From an uncultured Lachnospiraceae bacterium (GTDB taxonomy: Bacteria > Bacillota > Clostridia > Lachnospirales > Lachnospiraceae), in contig CAJTUB010000007.1 of NCBI GenBank assembly GCA_910579465.1, forward strand, positions 1 through 64,000: 64,000 nt of DNA, written 5' to 3'. The notes under the pieces were generated by a model, which did no database searches, was not told where the DNA came from, and was given only the letters and a program-made list of their open reading frames with translations. The position numbers and the translations under genes were made by a program. Shown here one piece after another: positions 41,387 through 51,600 of this stretch. The stretch's first letter is position 1; each line of letters starts with the position of its first letter.

Positions 41387-43105
41387 ATGGGAAATATAGT
41401 TCATCTTTTTCACCGGGTATGCAGAATCAATCGGTTTTATTTCATTCCATTTTTTGTGACGGAGATAGTTTCTTTGGGAATTAAAGTAATTCAGATTCTT
41501 TTTCCTAAAAGGTTATTTGTCGGATTAAATGAAGGTGCTACCCACGTATTGATTCTGAATATTGTTCTTTATCTCGGGGTTCTCGGAATCTTGAATTGTG
41601 CCCGAATTATATCAGAGCATTATAAAGAAAAGAATAGCTTATTAGTAAAAACTTGCTTAAGTGCAGATTTATATGAAGCAAACTGTGTTTCTAAATTTGC
41701 TGATTTTGAGAAGTACGAGGCACGTAAGAAATTTGAGCTTGCGAAAGAAGGCTTGCAAAAGGGAAACATTGCTATGATGATTGATAATGTAGTAATGTGT
41801 TTCTCTAATATTGTTTTTATCATTTCTGTTTCCTATGTATTCCACTATCTGAGCTGGTGGATTTCAATAGTAATGCTTATTTCGGTGCTGATTAATACGG
41901 CATGCGAGTATTTTCGTGTGAAATATGATTATGATTGCTATGAAAAATACAAAGAAGTAAATATGAAGATGGTGTATTCCAGGGATAAACTGACATGGAA
42001 GCAATTTGGAAAAGAAATTCGTTTATTTGGATTGTACGACTATGTATCGAATATAGCGGAAAAATATATAAATGAACTGTCGGCGATACAGAAAAATAAA
42101 AGCAAAAGAATATTTTTAGTTTACTTTTTACTCGGATTATATGATATGTTACAACGCTTTTTGCTGATTGCTTATATTGTATGGTTGTGTTCGGTCGGCA
42201 GGGTTTCCATAGAAGATTTTACATCGTTGATTGTTGCTGTAATTGCATGTTTTTCTGCCGTAAACGATAACGCAAAGCTTATTGTAAAACTTGGTGAATC
42301 CGTAAAATATGTAAATTGCTATTTTGAGCTGATGAATGCTTCAATATGCAATAAGTTTGAGATGAAAGAACAGATTACCCGTTTTCAGAAGATAAAAATC
42401 AGTAATATGAAATTTACATATCCAAACTCGCAGAGTGAAACCTTGAGGGGGATTTCTGTGACATTTGATGCAGGGAAAAAATATGGTATTGTTGGAAAAA
42501 ATGGTAGCGGAAAAACCACATTTATTAAGCTTCTTTTAGGTTTATATGAGGTTCCTGAAGGAGTAATAACCTTGGATTGCCGTGATAAAACAGAATATCA
42601 TTGTGATGAATGGTATTCAATGTTTTCAGCGGTATTGCAGGACTTCAATGTGTATGCATATACACTGGGAGATAATATTTCCATGTTATCAGAAATGAAT
42701 AAGGACATTTCTTTTGATGGATTAGAGATAGATGGCGTTTCTTTGGATGATTATTTATCTGCAGAATACGGAGAGGGACATGACGTTTCTGGCGGGGAAG
42801 CGCAAAAAATAGCAATTATGCGTGTGCTCTTTCATAAGGCACCGGTTGTTATACTTGACGAACCTACGGCTGCATTATCTCCAGACGGGGAAATCAGGTT
42901 TTATGAAGAAGTAAAAACGAGATTTTGTGACAGGACGCTTTTTTTGGTGTCTCACAGGCTGGCAAGTTGTAAACTGTGTGATAATATACTTGTTTTTGAC
43001 AAAGGACAAATCGTCGAAAATGGAACCCATGATGATTTGATGAAAAAGAAAGGTTTGTATTATGAGATGTATTCTTCCCAAAAAGATTTGTATGCGTGTA
43101 AATGA
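41387..43105 (+). CDS. ABC transporter, fused permease-ATPase 1
   Basis: 572 residues: six-helix permease (about 1-320) and nucleotide-binding domain (about 335-572). Walker A VGKNGSGKTTF, signature VSGGEAQKIAIMR, Walker B VVILDEPTAAL and switch His in VSHRL. No C39 peptidase domain is attached, so leader removal must come from another protein, presumably the subtilase. ATG 41387 with TTAGGAG upstream. With the next gene it probably forms a heterodimeric exporter for the modified peptide. Confidence 0.9.
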   Translation: MGNIVHLFHRVCRINRFYFIPFFVTEIVSLGIKVIQILFPKRLFVGLNEGATHVLILNIVLYLGVLGILNCARIISEHYKEKNSLLVKTCLSADLYEANCVSKFADFEKYEARKKFELAKEGLQKGNIAMMIDNVVMCFSNIVFIISVSYVFHYLSWWISIVMLISVLINTACEYFRVKYDYDCYEKYKEVNMKMVYSRDKLTWKQFGKEIRLFGLYDYVSNIAEKYINELSAIQKNKSKRIFLVYFLLGLYDMLQRFLLIAYIVWLCSVGRVSIEDFTSLIVAVIACFSAVNDNAKLIVKLGESVKYVNCYFELMNASICNKFEMKEQITRFQKIKISNMKFTYPNSQSETLRGISVTFDAGKKYGIVGKNGSGKTTFIKLLLGLYEVPEGVITLDCRDKTEYHCDEWYSMFSAVLQDFNVYAYTLGDNISMLSEMNKDISFDGLEIDGVSLDDYLSAEYGEGHDVSGGEAQKIAIMRVLFHKAPVVILDEPTAALSPDGEIRFYEEVKTRFCDRTLFLVSHRLASCKLCDNILVFDKGQIVENGTHDDLMKKKGLYYEMYSSQKDLYACK

Positions 43106-43178
43106 TAATTTAAAGCTTTTAAAAGGTAGTGTATAAACTTTTTGATGTATGGTTATACACTTAATAAGGAGGAAAGGA

Positions 43179-44954
43179 ATGAAAAGGAGAAGATTACTTA
43201 GTAGTCTGCTGAAAGAAAGCATAAGGGTAGCTCCGGGTAATTTTATTGCTATTTCTGTTTCTACTGTTTTATCCGGACTTGCAACTGTGCTTTCTACCTT
43301 TTTTCCTGCGTTGCTCATTGATTGTCTGGTGTCGGCGAAGGGAAATAGGATAATTTTGTTTTATATTCTTGCCTATTCTGTTATCTTATGTCTTGTGGAA
43401 ATCAGTCATAAGGCAGCCTCTTTGTATAGTACGGCAACCGGATATAGGGCAAATAACATTGCAACATTGAGAATACAACAAAAGGCTATGCGTATCTCAT
43501 ATGATAGCTGGGATTCGCCTGAACATTTTCAAAAAATCAAACAGGCTGTAAATTCTTCCTGGGTATTTCAGACAATAACAGATGCTGTTTGCGGAAGTCT
43601 GCTTTCTGCAGTTATAATATTGCTGCCAGCAATCTATATTGTTAGTAGAATTCACATATTGCTTTTTGTTTTTTTGTTGCTTCTTATTTTGATAGAAATG
43701 CGTATTGAAGAGAAATTTGATGAAAAGAAGTATGCGATTGAGGATCAGGTTATAGCACTTCAGAAGAAATCTGACTATGACGAGAAAGTGTTAACTGAAA
43801 TGAAATACGGAAAAGAAGTCCGGCTTTTTAAGATGAAAGATGGTCTGATTCATCGTTATCTGGCAGACAGGAAAAAAGAAAATAACAGGAGGATAGATCA
43901 AGGCAGGGTATCGGTTCAATTTACTCTTATTTCATTACTTTTTTCTACTATTGAAGCAATCATTGTTTATCTCTTTGCAATTATCAAATACAATTGCGGG
44001 GAGGTCAATATTGCAGACTTTTTTGCATATGTAGGTGCAGTCATGCTTTTGGTTGAAGCTGTCAAGCAAATCGGATGGGCAAAAAACTGGATAAAAGATA
44101 TATTGAATTACTATGTATTTTATTATGAGTTTATGCAGACAAAAGAGGAAGAGAAAGAAAAAAGACTGAAAGAGAAGATTCAGGAAGGAGAAGACTCAGG
44201 AGAGGAAGAGCCATTACTTCAAATGAATCATGTAAGCTATCAATATGAAAATGCTGTCGGATATGCGCTGGATGATATCTGCTTGAAAATAAACAAGGGA
44301 GAAAAGGTTGCCATTGTCGGTGAAAATGGAGCCGGAAAATCGACTTTGGTAAAAACAATGCTTCATTTGTATGATAATTATTCGGGAGATATCTGTTATA
44401 AGGGAAAGAATATCAGAGATATACCTGTAAAAGATTACTACACGAGATTATCGTCGGTATTTCAGGATTATTTTCTTCATGCCTTTTCTATAAGGGAGAA
44501 TATAACTTTTGATAAAGAGACTGACAAGGAAAGACTGCATAAATTATTCTTACAATATGATCTGGTTCATGTTTTAGAACCTTTGGAAAAAGGAATTGAT
44601 ACATGGTATTCCAAAGAATTGTGTGAAGATGGAATAGAACTGTCAGGAGGAGAGTGCCAAAAACTAGCTACCGTGCGTGGCTTATATAAAGATGCGGATA
44701 TTCTCGTATTAGATGAATCAACTGCGGCTCTTGATCCGATAGCAGAAAAGAAGTATTACGATACTCTTTTTGAAAATGTTGAACAAACAACTATTTTTAT
44801 TACACATCGAATGGCAAGTACTAGGAAAGCTAATAAAATTATAGTAATTGACAAAGGAAAGATTGCTGAAACCGGTACATTTGATGAGTTATATTCGAGG
44901 CATGAATTGTTTTATTCTTTTTTTTCTAAGCAGGCAGAGTTATACGAGGAGTAA
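43179..44954 (+). CDS. ABC transporter, fused permease-ATPase 2
   Basis: 591 residues from ATG 43179 (AAGGAGGAAAGGA directly upstream; the earlier start at 43149 is rejected). Six helices, then an ATPase domain with Walker A VGENGAGKSTLVK, signature LSGGECQKLA and Walker B ILVLDESTAAL, in which Pro of DEPT is replaced by Ser. A charged segment (EEEKEKRLKEKIQEGEDSGEEE) links the two parts. Likely partner of the preceding transporter. The subtilase gene follows after six bases. Confidence 0.9.
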   Translation: MKRRRLLSSLLKESIRVAPGNFIAISVSTVLSGLATVLSTFFPALLIDCLVSAKGNRIILFYILAYSVILCLVEISHKAASLYSTATGYRANNIATLRIQQKAMRISYDSWDSPEHFQKIKQAVNSSWVFQTITDAVCGSLLSAVIILLPAIYIVSRIHILLFVFLLLLILIEMRIEEKFDEKKYAIEDQVIALQKKSDYDEKVLTEMKYGKEVRLFKMKDGLIHRYLADRKKENNRRIDQGRVSVQFTLISLLFSTIEAIIVYLFAIIKYNCGEVNIADFFAYVGAVMLLVEAVKQIGWAKNWIKDILNYYVFYYEFMQTKEEEKEKRLKEKIQEGEDSGEEEPLLQMNHVSYQYENAVGYALDDICLKINKGEKVAIVGENGAGKSTLVKTMLHLYDNYSGDICYKGKNIRDIPVKDYYTRLSSVFQDYFLHAFSIRENITFDKETDKERLHKLFLQYDLVHVLEPLEKGIDTWYSKELCEDGIELSGGECQKLATVRGLYKDADILVLDESTAALDPIAEKKYYDTLFENVEQTTIFITHRMASTRKANKIIVIDKGKIAETGTFDELYSRHELFYSFFSKQAELYEE

Positions 44955-44960
44955 AAAATA

Positions 44961-46748
44961 ATGTATTTAGTTGATGTTGTGGTCGTAGATACCGGATTTA
45001 CCAATCAAACAAACAGTAATATTTGCTACAAAATTGAAGGATTGGGTATTGTAAGAAGGGGAAAATCATATTCCATAGTTTCGGATTATTTCGATGAAAA
45101 GAATCATGGTACAGGGGTAGTAGGCATTATATTTCAGCATGTTCCTAATGTGTCGTGTCTGGTTATAAAACTTGCAAATCCAGATGTTATTATTGAAGAT
45201 ATACTGTTTGCGCTTCAGTATATAATTGATAATGTGTCTTGTAAGTTTGTTAATCTTAGTTTTGGGATTTCTTTAGTTGATGATTATAGAAAAATTGACC
45301 AACTTGATGAATTATGTAAAAAAATTGATGAAAAAGGAACTGTTATTGTTTCAGCATATAGCAATAATGGTGGAATTACTTATCCTGCTGCGTTTGAATC
45401 GGTAATAGGAGTTACAACAGGAGAAGAATGTCATCGCATTGATGATATTCGGTATGTGTCACATAATGTAGTTAATTTTTGTGCGAAAGGAAATAATCAG
45501 CCAGTATTATCAGCAGAAGGTAATGGAAGAATTGTCAGAAGTGGCGATAGTTATGCTTGTGCACATGTGACAGGTATATTTTTAACAAAATATCAGCCAT
45601 TAAAAAAACGGCAGGATTATTTAAATGATTTTGGGGATAAAAAGGGTTGTAAAGAAAAAGTTATTGATCAAGAGTATTTGATGATGGAAGAATGGAAAAA
45701 TAAGTTGACAGGGAAGAAGTGTGCACTTCTATTTTGGGGAAAAGAAATGCATTCAATTGTACGTTTTTCCGAAGAGGCGATAGTTAATTTGATTGCGGTA
45801 TATGATATGCGGCAACAGGGCAATATAGGCAGGGATGTATTTGAACTGATCAGAAATGAGAAGCGAGGTATTGTGATTGAAGATTATTTGAAAATGGATT
45901 TTTCCAAATTCGAAGTTCTTGTGATTGGTCATATTATTTCAGAATATTTGAGTGTCAATGTACTTAATTCATTAAAGAAAATTTACGCTCAATGTGTAGA
46001 AAATAATATTATAATTTATTCTTTTGAGGAGATAGATAAATATATTGATGTTGATAAAAATACTTATTTTTGTCCAACAAGAATTAGAATATTGAGCCCT
46101 TATGAGAATTATGGTAAATTATTCCCTATTTCAACGCCAATTGTAGGAGTATTTGGTACAAGTTCGTCACAAGGTAAATTTTTTATTCAATTATCAATGA
46201 GACGCTTATTACGTAAAAAAGGATATGATGTTGGGTTTTTAGGAACAGAGCCAACATCACTTTTGTTTGGTGCAGATGATTTGTTCTCGTTTGGTTTTCA
46301 TTCGAATTTGGGAGAAGATGGGTATTCCACAATTGTTACCTTAAATGAGATGCTTCATAGAATTGATGTGAAGAACAAAGATATAATAATTGTAGGATGC
46401 CAATCTGTAATTTTGCAAAATGTATATGAAAATATAAAAAACTACACAATAAAGCAAATAAATTTTTTGTTGGGAACGTTGCCTGATGTGTTTGTATTAT
46501 GTGTAAACTATTATGATACTACAGAATATGTAAAGAGGACAATAATGTTTTTAGAGTCGATGACAAATAATAAAGTTAAGAGTATTGTAATTTCTCCAGT
46601 AAATCGATCTGCGAAGGATTGCCCGTTAAGTCAAGGTAAGAAAGGGAAATATATATATCAAGTTACAAAGATATGTAATATTCCAGTAATTGATTCGCTA
46701 AAGGATAACTGGTGCAAAAATTTATTATTACAAATTGGTGTAGTTTGA
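44961..46748 (+). CDS. subtilisin-like protease fused to a DUF1611-like P-loop domain
   Basis: 595 residues, no signal peptide, so probably cytoplasmic. The first 210 residues are a compact S8 protease: Asp10 (VVVDTGF), His49 (KNHGTGVVG), oxyanion Asn135 (SAYSNNGG) and Ser197 (SGDSYACAHVTG). The rest (about 235-595) resembles DUF1611: a Rossmann-like part, then a P-loop-like GVFGTSSSQGKFF leading to RRLLRKKGYDVGFLGTEPT. The Thr/Ser after GK is replaced by Phe. It likely cleaves the precursor leader inside the cell; the nucleotide-binding half may couple this to amino-acid or peptide handling. I know no characterised protein with this fusion. Confidence 0.85.
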   Translation: MYLVDVVVVDTGFTNQTNSNICYKIEGLGIVRRGKSYSIVSDYFDEKNHGTGVVGIIFQHVPNVSCLVIKLANPDVIIEDILFALQYIIDNVSCKFVNLSFGISLVDDYRKIDQLDELCKKIDEKGTVIVSAYSNNGGITYPAAFESVIGVTTGEECHRIDDIRYVSHNVVNFCAKGNNQPVLSAEGNGRIVRSGDSYACAHVTGIFLTKYQPLKKRQDYLNDFGDKKGCKEKVIDQEYLMMEEWKNKLTGKKCALLFWGKEMHSIVRFSEEAIVNLIAVYDMRQQGNIGRDVFELIRNEKRGIVIEDYLKMDFSKFEVLVIGHIISEYLSVNVLNSLKKIYAQCVENNIIIYSFEEIDKYIDVDKNTYFCPTRIRILSPYENYGKLFPISTPIVGVFGTSSSQGKFFIQLSMRRLLRKKGYDVGFLGTEPTSLLFGADDLFSFGFHSNLGEDGYSTIVTLNEMLHRIDVKNKDIIIVGCQSVILQNVYENIKNYTIKQINFLLGTLPDVFVLCVNYYDTTEYVKRTIMFLESMTNNKVKSIVISPVNRSAKDCPLSQGKKGKYIYQVTKICNIPVIDSLKDNWCKNLLLQIGVV

Positions 46749-46821
46749 TAGGAATTTGTTGTATATGAAAGATAAACAGTAGTATTTGAATTTGAAATTG
46801 TTCTTAAGGAGGAGAATCATT

Positions 46822-48327
46822 TTGAGAAAAGAAGAAATGATGGAATTGCCGTTATCATCAAAACCAAGTATTATAACGTGCATTCATCAAGCATATCCGT
46901 GTGCAATTATTGAAAGCAAAGAATTGGCGTCGATTATAATTATAGACAAAAATAAAGACAAATGGTGTCAAACTACCCAAAATACAATAGTAGAAGAAAA
47001 AAATAATAGAATACTAATTTCTCAAAAGGAGGAGATGGATGATTCTGCCACAGTTTTATGGAAGTCTTGTAAGTGTGAAGAAGAAATTGAGATTTACATT
47101 GAATATTTTAAAGAAATGGATAATAATCGATACATGGACATTTTTTTGTTTGATGATTTGCAAGAAGAATGTTTGTTGCAAGATAAAAACTTCGGGATTC
47201 GTTGGAATCAATATGGATTGTTTGTGAAAAAAGAGATGTATGGATATAATACTAAAATTTTTAGATATATTAAATTTTATCGTAAAAATAATAGTATAAG
47301 TTGCTTTGTTTCGATGGACGGAAAAGAATGGATTAATTTTACAAATAGAAAGATACCAAAAGAATGGGAAGATTTTGATTTAAAAATAGGGATTCATTTT
47401 GATTTTGGGTTTAATACATTTTATATTTGGAAAAAAATGAATTTGATTCAATTAGCATATAATACAAGTGATCCATGCAAGGGAATTTTGTTAGATTATT
47501 TTGTGATTCCAAGGAAAAATTATGACAATAGCTACAATTGGTTTTCTAATTATCTTGAAACTATTTATGATACAATATATGAAATATCTGATCTTTTTAC
47601 TAATATTCATGAGTATATACAGTGGAATATAAGTCATGGTTATTATGTTAATATTGCATTAGATGAGTTTTTCGTTCCTGAAAGATCAAGTTATAAAAAA
47701 GAACATTATCAACACTATAATTTATTTTTTGGATATGATAATTATGCCAAAAAGTATAAAATTATGGGATATGGAAAGCAAAGCAAACCGTTTATAAGCG
47801 AATTGTCTTATGAAGAACTGTCAGAAGAAATAGTTACAAGTGATAAAATAGTTCGTTATAAGTATGTAATTAATAATAATGTTAATATGAAATTTTGTAT
47901 CTCTATAATAATTTCCGGGTTAAGAGAGTTTATTATGGGAGAAAATACAAGTTACAAATATGCGAATCTGCTCACTGAAAAGCCGATGATATATGGTATT
48001 TCAATTTTTCCATATTTGATTGAGAATGAACAAGGAAGGAAAGAAATTCGTATTGATACTAGAATTTCTTTTTGTATCTTGGAGCATAGTAAGTTAATGA
48101 AAGAACGAATTGACTATTTATTTAAGAAAAAGTACATTTCTCAGGAACAATATCCAAGATTTGATTTTTTAATAATGGAAATCAATAAATTAGCAGAAGG
48201 TTTATTGAAAATAATTATAAAAAATAAAGTGAAACCAATATATGATGATAGGATAGATGAAATGTTGAAAAAGTTATATAATGAGTATAATACTTTTTGT
48301 AAGGAATTAATATCGACGTTATCCTGA
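46822..48327 (+). CDS. unrecognised peptide-cluster protein
   Basis: 501 residues from TTG 46822, chosen because AAGGAGGAG ends nine bases before it. Two parts. Residues 1-215 look like a beta-sandwich with Trp and Tyr-rich strands (RYIKFYRKNNSISCFVSMDG), similar in feel to DUF1349/laminin-G-like folds. Residues 230-501 include HGYYVNIALDEFFVPERSSYKKEHYQH and LFFGYDNYAKKYKIMGYG, recalling BtrH-like (C39-related) proteins of natural-product clusters. Function unknown; presumably a late step in peptide processing. Its TGA shares one base with the serpin-tail repeat, so the gene ends exactly at the island border. Confidence 0.7.
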   Translation: MRKEEMMELPLSSKPSIITCIHQAYPCAIIESKELASIIIIDKNKDKWCQTTQNTIVEEKNNRILISQKEEMDDSATVLWKSCKCEEEIEIYIEYFKEMDNNRYMDIFLFDDLQEECLLQDKNFGIRWNQYGLFVKKEMYGYNTKIFRYIKFYRKNNSISCFVSMDGKEWINFTNRKIPKEWEDFDLKIGIHFDFGFNTFYIWKKMNLIQLAYNTSDPCKGILLDYFVIPRKNYDNSYNWFSNYLETIYDTIYEISDLFTNIHEYIQWNISHGYYVNIALDEFFVPERSSYKKEHYQHYNLFFGYDNYAKKYKIMGYGKQSKPFISELSYEELSEEIVTSDKIVRYKYVINNNVNMKFCISIIISGLREFIMGENTSYKYANLLTEKPMIYGISIFPYLIENEQGRKEIRIDTRISFCILEHSKLMKERIDYLFKKKYISQEQYPRFDFLIMEINKLAEGLLKIIIKNKVKPIYDDRIDEMLKKLYNEYNTFCKELISTLS

Positions 48328-48401
48328 ACCGGCCGTTTTTGTTTGTCATTACTTCGGAGGTGGGACTGCCGTTATTTATCGGCATTGTAAATACACCGTA
48401 G
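48327..48401 (+). pseudogene. serpin C-terminal remnant
   Basis: 25 codons reading NRPFLFVITSEVGLPLF..GIVNTP plus stop, the same ending as the intact serpin with one residue changed (Thr to Ile). There is no start and no upstream part. Either a relic of a second serpin gene whose body was replaced by the AT-rich island or the result of integration at the serpin 3' end. Confidence 0.88.
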
Positions 48402-48423
48402 CAGGCACAGCACTCCTTTGGAC
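48327..48423 (+). repeat. 97-bp direct repeat, right copy
   Basis: Matches 39091-39187 (89 of 97 bases). Together the copies bracket the whole AT-rich cluster. Confidence 0.9.
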
Positions 48424-48492
48424 AAATGCAAAATAAGATGCGATACCGCCGGCGGAACTTTTTTCGGGTGACTCAAAAATGCAGAGCTCAGG
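48414..48492. repeat. right half of the interspersed inverted-repeat element (copy H)
   Basis: Matches the right 80 bp of copy B (28140-28222), sharing GGACAAATGCAAAA and the end AAAAATGCAGAGCTCAGG. A shorter version (39188-39225, ending AAAATGCGGAGCTCAAGG) follows the left serpin tail. Confidence 0.7.
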
Positions 48493-48557
48493 GAGAAATC
48501 CAGTAGAAAAAATCCCGGAAATATGGTATACTTTGGGGGAAGGCGTTTGACTTTGCC

Positions 48558-48581
48558 GGAAGGCAGAGTCATCTGCCTTCC
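48558..48581 (+). other. leader hairpin before the SNF2 gene
   Basis: Perfect 9-bp stem GGAAGGCAG / CTGCCTTCC with loop AGTCAT, 40 bases before the start codon. A probable -10 (TGGTATACT near 48530) lies upstream. No T run, so not a terminator. Confidence 0.5.
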
Positions 48582-48622
48582 TGGATACTACATGGTTACT
48601 GTGTTTTTGAGAGGGGCTGCCG

Positions 48623-51600
48623 ATGATACGATTAAGCAGAAGAAAAATTCAGATTCTTGCCGCCGACGAAGCGGTGTTTCAGCGCGGGCTTGCCTATTTC
48701 AAGGAAAAACGCGTGCTTCATGCCGCCTGCTCCAAAGACCGGAAGATTTACAGCTTTACCGTCCAGGGAAAGCAGAAGTACCATGTTACGATAGAAGAAA
48801 CGAAGGAACACGATATTGAATTTTCCTGCAACTGTCCTGTGCTGTATATGCAGAAGGGCGCCTGTAAGCATACGGTAGCGGCGCTGCTGCATTTGCTGCA
48901 GTATCAGGAGCAGGAAGAACAGGGGATTCATCTTGTGATGCCGAAGGACATGCGCGTCCACAAGATAGTCCGGTATTTTATCAACGCCCAGGAACAGCAG
49001 TATAAGAAGGAAATATACCGCGTGGAGCCCTGCATCGAGGTTCCGGCGCTTTTGCGGGAAGAAAACGACCCGGTGTATCTGTCGCTTCGTGTCGGAAGCA
49101 CGAAACTATACCGTGTACAAAGATTAAAGCGTTTTCTTACGGAATATAAGAAAAACGAAACGATTGCGCTTGGAAAGGAGTTTTGCTATGTTCCGGAGGA
49201 AAGTGAGTTTGACCATGCCTCCGTGCAGCTTCTGCAGGAGCTGGTTTCTTATGCCGAGGTTCTGGAGCTTGTCGACGGAAAAAATAGTATGAAGCTGTTC
49301 CAGAAGTCTAAAATTGTTTTAAACCGGAATCTTCTGACCAGGGTTCTGAAGCTGTGCCGGAATCTCCCGTTTATCCTGAAGCTGTCGGAAACGGAACTGG
49401 ACAATGTACGTTTTGTGCAGGGAAATCCACCGATTGAGTATGATATTTTTATGCAGGAAGGCTCTGTCAGCATGAATTATAAGGAGCAGGAGCATGTCAT
49501 CCCGATTGCGGCAGACGGTTCTCTTTTACTGCGGGATAATGTGCTGTATCTGCCGGAAGAGCGCTTTATGAAAACATATCTGCCGTTTTATTCTACTCTG
49601 GGCGATGACAAGGCGCCGCTTGTCTTTGAAGACGACTATGAGAATGCCTTTCTGGAGTATGTGCTTCCGGTGATACATGAAACGCTTCAGGTAGAAGTGC
49701 CGGAGGAGGTACATGCAAGATATGTCACCCTTCCGTTTTCTGCAAAGGTGTATTTTGATTTGTTTCATTCCGCAGTGCGGGCGACGGTGTATTATGTCTA
49801 TGGTGAATATGAGTTCAATTCCTTTGAGACCCCGGCGCTTGGCGGAACGATTCTGGTGCGCGAAAAGGAGCAGGAAGCACAGTTGGATGCTCTTTTGGAA
49901 CGCTATGGGTTTGAGCCGCACAACGGCTTTTATCTTATGAAAAATGAGGAAGACATTTATGCACTGATTACCGAAGGAATTTCGCTTCTGGCGGAGCATG
50001 CCGTGCTTTATTCCTCTGACGACTTTACGAGAATGCGGACAAAGAGGCATACGAACGTGCAGCTCGGGATAGAAATTCCCTCCGGAGAGGATTTACTTAA
50101 GATTGAATTTCAATATGATAGCGTTTCTAAGGAAGAGCTGCGCGCGGTTTTTTATTCCTACCGCCAGAAAAAGAAGTACCACCGTTTATCGGACGGCAGT
50201 TTTCTTGACCTGACGGACGAGTCCTTTATGAAAACCGCTGATTTACTGGAAAGCATGAATCTTTCCTATCGTGATTTTGACAAAAACGGAGATTTGAAGG
50301 TGCCGAAAAACTTTGCGGCTTATCTGGATTTTCTGCCGCAGGAGATGGGGTTTGAGGTTAAAAAGGACAAAAATTTCCAGGCACTTACCAGGCGTCTGCT
50401 TTCTCCCGGAAAGCAGGAGTATGCGGTGCCGGATACGATACATGCCGAACTGAGGGAGTATCAGAAAACCGGATTTTCCTGGCTCAGAATGCTGTCGGAT
50501 AACGGGTTCGGCGGAGTGCTTGCGGACGATATGGGACTTGGAAAGACGCTGCAGGCAATTACCTATATGGCTTCCGTATTGAAGGAGGAAAGCTTTTCCG
50601 AGGTGCCGTTCCTGGTGGTCTGCCCGACCTCTCTGCTTTATAACTGGCTTGACGAGGTGGAAACCTATGCGCCGCAGTTCCGTGTCAGGGTAGTCCAGGG
50701 AGCGCCGGAAGAGCGCAGGGAGCTTCTCCGGCATTCGGCGGAATGGGATCTTTGTATTACCTCGTATCCGCTGCTCCGCAGGGATTTGGAGATATACAGA
50801 AGAAAACGGTTTCATACGGTTTTTATTGACGAGGCGCAGTATATTAAGAATGCCATGACAGGAAATGCCCGTTCGGTAAAGGAGCTTTTCGCTAAGACAC
50901 GGTTTGCCATGACCGGTACGCCGATTGAAAATTCCTTATCCGAGCTCTGGTCGATTTTTGATTTTATTATGCCGGGCTATCTGTTCAGCTATGCGCGCTT
51001 TGCCAAACGCTATGAACGTCCGGCAATGATGGGGCATACGGAACAGCTGCAGCAGCTGAACCGCCGGATTAAGCCGTTTTTGCTGCGGCGCATGAAAGAG
51101 GATGTGCTGTCCGAGCTTTCGGAAAAAATTGAAACCAAGCTGGTCACCGACCTGACGGAAGAGCAGAGGCTTTTGTATCTTTCTTATGTAAGACAGGCGA
51201 GACAGGATATTGCCGAGGATATCCTGCGTCTTGGCACAGAAAAGAGCCGGATGCAGATTCTTGCGGCTTTGACGAGGCTCCGTCAGATTTGTTGCCATCC
51301 GGGGATGTTTTTGGAAAATTACGGAGGCGGCAGCGGAAAGGCGTCGCTTTTCTTACAGATTATGGATGAGCTTAAAAAAAACGGCCACCGTGTCCTTGTA
51401 TTTTCCCAGTTTACCTCGATGCTGGAAATATTAAAGGACTCTCTGACGGAAGCAGAGTTTTCTTACTTTTATTTGAACGGTGCGACAAAGCCTGCCGACC
51501 GGCAGGAGTATGTAAAGCGGTTTAATGCGGGAGAAGGGGATTTGTTCCTGATTTCCTTAAAAGCAGGCGGCACCGGACTGAACCTGACCGGCGCCGATAC

